A DNA stretch of 64,000 nt. Origin: Vulcanimicrobiota bacterium (GTDB lineage: Bacteria; Vulcanimicrobiota; Vulcanimicrobiia; Vulcanimicrobiales; Vulcanimicrobiaceae). A model generated the notes under the pieces. The model was not told the origin of the DNA. It worked only from the letters and a program-made list of their open reading frames with translations, and made no database searches. Each line of letters begins with the position of its first letter. The stretch's first letter is position 1. Positions 60,456 to 64,000 of this stretch are shown one piece after another. The stretch covers positions 1 through 64,000 of the forward strand of contig PMOS01000005.1 of assembly GCA_003161435.1 (NCBI GenBank). The letters run 5' to 3'. The translations under genes and the position numbers were made by a program.

Positions 60456-61952
60456 TCAACCTCGGCTGACGAGCCGCATCGAGTGCTGCTCTTCGCGCTG
60501 CGCGACCGCCGCTCCCGAGCACCGGCGCGCGCGCCCTGCCGCGGCGTCTAACTGCTCCGCGCGGCGCGCGATCCACGGCGCCGGCAGTTCGTCTTCCAGC
60601 AGCGGCGCAGTGCACAGTGCCACCGCGGCAGCCCACGCGCTATGCGCGCGCGGGCTGTCGCCGGCGAGCTCCGCTTCTGCCGCGCGTGCGACCTCCGCTT
60701 CGAACGCGTACAAGTCGCACGTCACGTGCTCCATGTCGAAGGTGACCCAGCCGTCCGCGACGCGGAAGTAGCGGTCGACGTGTTCGCGGCCCGCGCAGCG
60801 ACCGATAGCGCTGCGAATCATGCTGCACGATGTGCGCAGCCCTTGACTGCGCGAATCGCGGTCGGCGCGCGGCCAGAATGCGTCGAACAGCTCGCCGCGC
60901 GTCGCGCGGCCGCCGGGCGCCAGCGCCAAGTACGCGATGATCTGCCGGTCGCGACGCCGGCTGAAGCGCACTTCGGTTCCGTGGACCAGCATGCGGAACG
61001 AGCCGAACAGCGTGAGCGTCGCCGATTCTCCGGGCGGCGCGTCATCGCGGCGCAATCGCGCGCGCGCGACGTCGCGACCCCCGGCGGCGACAACCGGATT
61101 GAGCAGCGGACGACCCTCGACGACGTCGACGAACAGTCCGCCGCTGGCGAGCTCGGACAGTTGCGCCGGCGTCGCGCGCAACGGCTCGGCGAGGACCATC
61201 GTCAGCAGCGCCGCATCGTGCGGCGCGGCGACCTGCAACATCCGCTCGACGATCGAGGTAACGACGGCGCCGCCTCCGTTGCGCCAATCTTTCACCGCAT
61301 CGGCGAGCGGCAACGGCCCGGGCCGCGCCGAGCGCACCGTATCGGCGAGCGCGGTCGCCCAGCCGTTGGTCATCTGTAGCGCGAGCTCGATCTCCGGCGG
61401 CGTAAAGGAGACGCCGTTGGCCTCACACAGCCGCCGCAGCTCGTCGGCATCGAACCGAAACAACGCGGGATCGGAGATGCGACCGAACGGTCCCACCACT
61501 TCGCGCATGCTGGCGCCGCGTGCCGTCACGACGAAGCGCGTCGTGTCGGGACCGTGCGCAACGGCACGGTGCAACAGCTCGCGCGCCTCGGCGGATATAT
61601 CGTCGGCTTGGTCGACGATCACGACCTGCGCCGCCGTCGAGCTGGGAAACGCGGCGACCGACGATCCGGTCGCCGCGGCGAACAACCGCTCGAAGGCTTC
61701 GGTGCCGCAGCCCGGCGGGAGGTCGATCCAGCGCACGGTTTCGCTGCAGGCGCGTGCCCAGATCACCAACGCCGTCGTCTTGCCCGCTCCGGCCGGTGCT
61801 TGCAGCGTGCGAACGCGCTCGCCGGCGTGCGCCGCCAGCCAGGCCTCGACGGCACGGCGACGCAGCGCGTCCCGAGCGATCTTCGGGAGCCCCGCCGTGG
61901 CCGTCGAGAAGACGTCCAGCCAGCGCGGTGCCCGTACTTCCGCATCCTGCAG
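60456..61952 (-). CDS. STAND-ATPase/SARP-type regulator with apparent CTG start
   Basis: The frame is open from 61988. The first ATG/GTG/TTG is TTG 61769, but a start there would lose Walker A (LQAPAGAGKTTALVIWA). CTG 61952 has GGAGG nine bases upstream and gives 498 residues, close to the 501 of its paralogue at 62018. It carries a P-loop ATPase (Walker A about 53-60, VVIVDQADD Walker B-like) and a C-terminal SARP/OmpR-like winged helix (LTLFGSFRMLVHGTEVRFSR, IIAYLALAPGGRATRGELFD). It likely controls transcription in response to ATP and an unknown signal, perhaps of the pilus genes. Confidence 0.75.
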   Translation of the reverse strand: MQDAEVRAPRWLDVFSTATAGLPKIARDALRRRAVEAWLAAHAGERVRTLQAPAGAGKTTALVIWARACSETVRWIDLPPGCGTEAFERLFAAATGSSVAAFPSSTAAQVVIVDQADDISAEARELLHRAVAHGPDTTRFVVTARGASMREVVGPFGRISDPALFRFDADELRRLCEANGVSFTPPEIELALQMTNGWATALADTVRSARPGPLPLADAVKDWRNGGGAVVTSIVERMLQVAAPHDAALLTMVLAEPLRATPAQLSELASGGLFVDVVEGRPLLNPVVAAGGRDVARARLRRDDAPPGESATLTLFGSFRMLVHGTEVRFSRRRDRQIIAYLALAPGGRATRGELFDAFWPRADRDSRSQGLRTSCSMIRSAIGRCAGREHVDRYFRVADGWVTFDMEHVTCDLYAFEAEVARAAEAELAGDSPRAHSAWAAAVALCTAPLLEDELPAPWIARRAEQLDAAAGRARRCSGAAVAQREEQHSMRLVSRG

Positions 61953-62017
61953 CGTCTTGGTCCTCCGTGGACGCGTCGCCGGCCGAGTTCAGCCGCTGAC
62001 GAACCCCTGTAGAAGAA

Positions 62018-63523
62018 CTATCGGCCGCCCAATGCCGCCTGGTGAGCAGTCGGCGGTTGCTTGAAGCCCGGAATCGGTCGCATCGGGAAGCGCCGCGGGA
62101 CCCGCGAACGCGCCGCGTCGGCCAGAACGGCATACTCCGCGGCCATCGGCTCGATCCATGAGGCCGACGGCTCACCCGCCAGCAGCGGTGCTGCGTAGAT
62201 CTTCGAGGCCGCGCTCCAGTGGGTGCCCGCCAAGACCTCGTCGTTTCGCGCCTCGGCGGCGGCCGCGAGGTTGACGTGCGATTCGAAACGATGGGCCGAG
62301 CTGATCACCGCTTCGAAGCGCAGGCCGACCGTGTCGCCGACGGTGACGAAATAACGTTCGACCCCGTCCGCCCCGGCAGCGCGTGCGATCGCACCGCGGA
62401 TCGCGCTGAGAGCGGTGCGCAGACCCTGCGCGGCGAGCTGCCGGTCACCGTCTTTCCAGAAGGCGTCCAACAGCTCGGCGCGAGTCGCCCGGCCGTTCGG
62501 CTGCAACGCGAGAAATTGTACGATCTGCGCCTCGCGGCGGCGCGCGAAGCGAACCTCGCGCTCGTTCACGACCATCCGGAAACGCCCGAACATGTCGAGC
62601 TGCGCCGGCGCGATTTCGTCGGGCGTGAGCCCCGTCGCCCAGGTCGCGCCGAGCATCGTCGCGACGACTGGGTTCGGGCGCAACGCGTCGCCCAACCGGT
62701 CGACGAACAGCCCGGCCTGCTCGAGGGCGACCAGATCGGAGATCGCGGGCTCCTCGGGCGAGCCGAACACCCGACGGAATGCCTGCGCGTCGGACGGGCT
62801 GGAGCGTTCCGTCGCGCGGTCGATCAACTCGCTGACCGCGCTCTTCTCGGCGGCGAACCAGCCGGGATACGCTTCGATCAACGGGACGCCGCGCTCGCGA
62901 GCAGCGCGAACCGCGCCGGTGACCGCGACCGCCCAACCACCGGTCGCGCGGTGCAAGCGCGCACAGTCGAGGGGTGTCCAGCGTACGCCGAGCGAGTCGG
63001 CGAACAGCGCGATCTCATCGGCGCCGAACAGCAGGTGTCCGAGCGGCGCGGTGGCGACCAACCCGCGCGATTCGGGGAGCCGGACGTCGATCGCGATCCG
63101 CGAGCGAACGAGGTAGACGAACGTCACCGTGTCGGGCGCGAAGGCGCACAGGTTGGCCAGAAACGCGCGGCCGCTCGCGTCGGCGTTCTCGAGCTCGTCG
63201 ATGACGACGCTCGAGCGCAGGCGCTCCTCGCCGGAGGCTTCGACGTCGCGCAGAACGTGGGCGATCCGGTCGGAGAGCGACCGCGCGTCGCTGCCGGCGG
63301 GGACCGTCAGCCATCCGACCTTCGCCGGTTGTTGCTGCGCCCAGGCCAGCGTGGTGGTCGTCTTCCCGCTGCCCGCGGGCGCGACGACGAGGCGTAACGG
63401 CGTGTCCGCGTGCGCGTCGAGCCAGGCGGCGTAGCGGGAGCGGAAGAGGGTGGGACCGCCGGGCTCTCCGCGGAACGTCGGTTCCAACGGACCGTCGCCC
63501 GTCGCCAAACGTTCAGAGGTCAT
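62018..63523 (-). CDS. STAND-ATPase/SARP-type transcriptional regulator
   Basis: The 501-residue paralogue of the preceding gene starts at ATG 63523. It has Walker A APAGSGKTTTTLAWAQ (about 49-64), a Walker B-like VVIDELENAD, then a helical region, and a C-terminal winged helix of SARP type (LDMFGRFRMVVNEREVRFAR, IVQFLALQPNGRATRAELLD, about 318-360) with a BTAD-like end. MalT-like ATPases of this build act as ATP-dependent activators. The pair lies between the Tad locus and a membrane protein gene. Confidence 0.82.
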   Translation of the reverse strand: MTSERLATGDGPLEPTFRGEPGGPTLFRSRYAAWLDAHADTPLRLVVAPAGSGKTTTTLAWAQQQPAKVGWLTVPAGSDARSLSDRIAHVLRDVEASGEERLRSSVVIDELENADASGRAFLANLCAFAPDTVTFVYLVRSRIAIDVRLPESRGLVATAPLGHLLFGADEIALFADSLGVRWTPLDCARLHRATGGWAVAVTGAVRAARERGVPLIEAYPGWFAAEKSAVSELIDRATERSSPSDAQAFRRVFGSPEEPAISDLVALEQAGLFVDRLGDALRPNPVVATMLGATWATGLTPDEIAPAQLDMFGRFRMVVNEREVRFARRREAQIVQFLALQPNGRATRAELLDAFWKDGDRQLAAQGLRTALSAIRGAIARAAGADGVERYFVTVGDTVGLRFEAVISSAHRFESHVNLAAAAEARNDEVLAGTHWSAASKIYAAPLLAGEPSASWIEPMAAEYAVLADAARSRVPRRFPMRPIPGFKQPPTAHQAALGGR

Positions 63524-63535
63524 CGCCTTAGGTCC

Positions 63536-64000
63536 TTACCCGGTTGGGACTGAAGTCCCATTTAATCTCACGACATCTTTACGGTGCAGAGGAAGAAACC
63601 GAGCGGCCGTCACGGCGAGCCCGAGCAACACGAGTTCGGCCGCCCACGTCACCATTCGCGCCGGCACCGTCGCGATTCGGAAGGCGGCCGAATCGACCGC
63701 GATCCCGATCGCCCACGTCTGCTCGGCCAGCGCGGCTGCGGGCGGCGGTACGATGGCGACGGGGTGCAGCGGATGGATCAGGTGCGCGAGAAGCAGCGCC
63801 AGGCCGATCAGGAAACCGCAGAACGCCGCCGCGAATCCGGCGACGGCCAACAGGCGCCACGGCGACGGCTTACGCCATTCGCCGGCCGCCGCCGCGAGCG
63901 CGAAGCCCGGGCCCCATTTCAGCGACATCAACGACACCCACGGGATCGCGACACCGTAGACGGCGGCCCGCGCCAGGCGCGGCGAGGTCCCCAGGCTGCA
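63536..64000 (-). CDS. membrane protein, partial (5' end outside window)
   Basis: The frame is open to the right edge without a stop, so the N-terminus is missing. The visible 154 residues have four hydrophobic segments: around AVYGVAIPWVSLMSLKWG, LLAVAGFAAAFCGFLIGLAL, a Pro-rich loop, and MVTWAAELVLLGLAVTAARF. The tail is HRKDVVRLNGTSVPTG. No family is recognised. A shorter ORF starting at 63937 exists inside it but is unlikely to be the true start. Confidence 0.6.
   Translation of the reverse strand, partial: CSLGTSPRLARAAVYGVAIPWVSLMSLKWGPGFALAAAAGEWRKPSPWRLLAVAGFAAAFCGFLIGLALLLAHLIHPLHPVAIVPPPAAALAEQTWAIGIAVDSAAFRIATVPARMVTWAAELVLLGLAVTAARFLPLHRKDVVRLNGTSVPTG

Noticed and set aside
61769-61771. 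TTG as start of the regulator at 60456
   Set aside because: It removes the Walker A loop conserved with the paralogue; CTG 61952 has a strong SD and gives the right length.

Overview
The window is a strongly GC-rich bacterial chromosome segment with dense coding on both strands and many 4-base ATGA or GTGA stop/start overlaps. A secretin (CpaC), lipoprotein and exported proteins, a class I PHB synthase, a box-type aerobic benzoate cluster and a Tad pilus locus point to a diderm, aerobic, heterotrophic, surface-attaching bacterium. My low-confidence guess at lineage is Candidatus Eremiobacterota (Vulcanimicrobiota). No rRNA, tRNA or CRISPR array was seen. Both edges cut a gene.

Layout. (1) 1-5251: a repeat-tailed FecR/DUF6600-type exported protein (partial), a small exported protein, PHB synthase and a beta-propeller-like lipoprotein. 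(2) 5307-14838: an eight-gene plus-strand operon, the most unusual part of the window. It encodes an HMG-CoA reductase, a UbiA-like prenyltransferase, a rifampin-phosphotransferase-like dikinase, a BtaA/DUF3419-like aminocarboxypropyl transferase, a phytol/dolichol-kinase-like CTP kinase, a GNAT-like protein, an acyl-CoA-ligase-like enzyme and an alpha/beta hydrolase. I read it as a candidate pathway for an isoprenoid-containing lipid or small molecule. (3) 14970-27922: aerobic benzoate degradation through benzoyl-CoA epoxidation (ligase, hydrolase, GNAT, BoxR, BoxC, BoxB, thioesterase, solute-binding protein, CoA-ester lyase) with two LuxR-type regulators. boxA is not in the window. (4) 28023-41426: mixed genes. 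These are exported proteins, a class III CoA-transferase, a GT39-like membrane protein, a LytTR two-component pair, a MaoC hydratase, an SF2 helicase, a peptide-binding protein, a DUF1232 protein, a TPR-LuxR regulator with a convergent small exported peptide, and a phosphodiesterase preceded by an attenuator-like leader. (5) 41659-43112: an IS1202/ISNCY-like insertion sequence with 17-bp flanking direct repeats. (6) 43145-48182: 3-hydroxybutyrate dehydrogenase, a NatAB-like ABC exporter and a membrane diguanylate cyclase. (7) 48209-60455: a Tad (Flp) pilus locus as two divergent operons, with three Flp pilins, two prepilin peptidases and a TadZ-TadA (CpaE-CpaF) fusion. (8) 60456-63523: two paralogous STAND-ATPase/SARP-type regulators, one apparently starting at CTG; then a partial membrane protein.

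How the parts fit. Benzoate is activated to benzoyl-CoA, epoxidised and cleaved. The resulting acetyl-CoA-level carbon can be stored as PHB (phaC) and its hydroxybutyrate reoxidised (bdhA). The Tad pilus, the diguanylate cyclase and the several large ATP-dependent regulators suggest a switch between surface attachment and motile or planktonic life. The role of the prenyl/aminocarboxypropyl operon is unknown.
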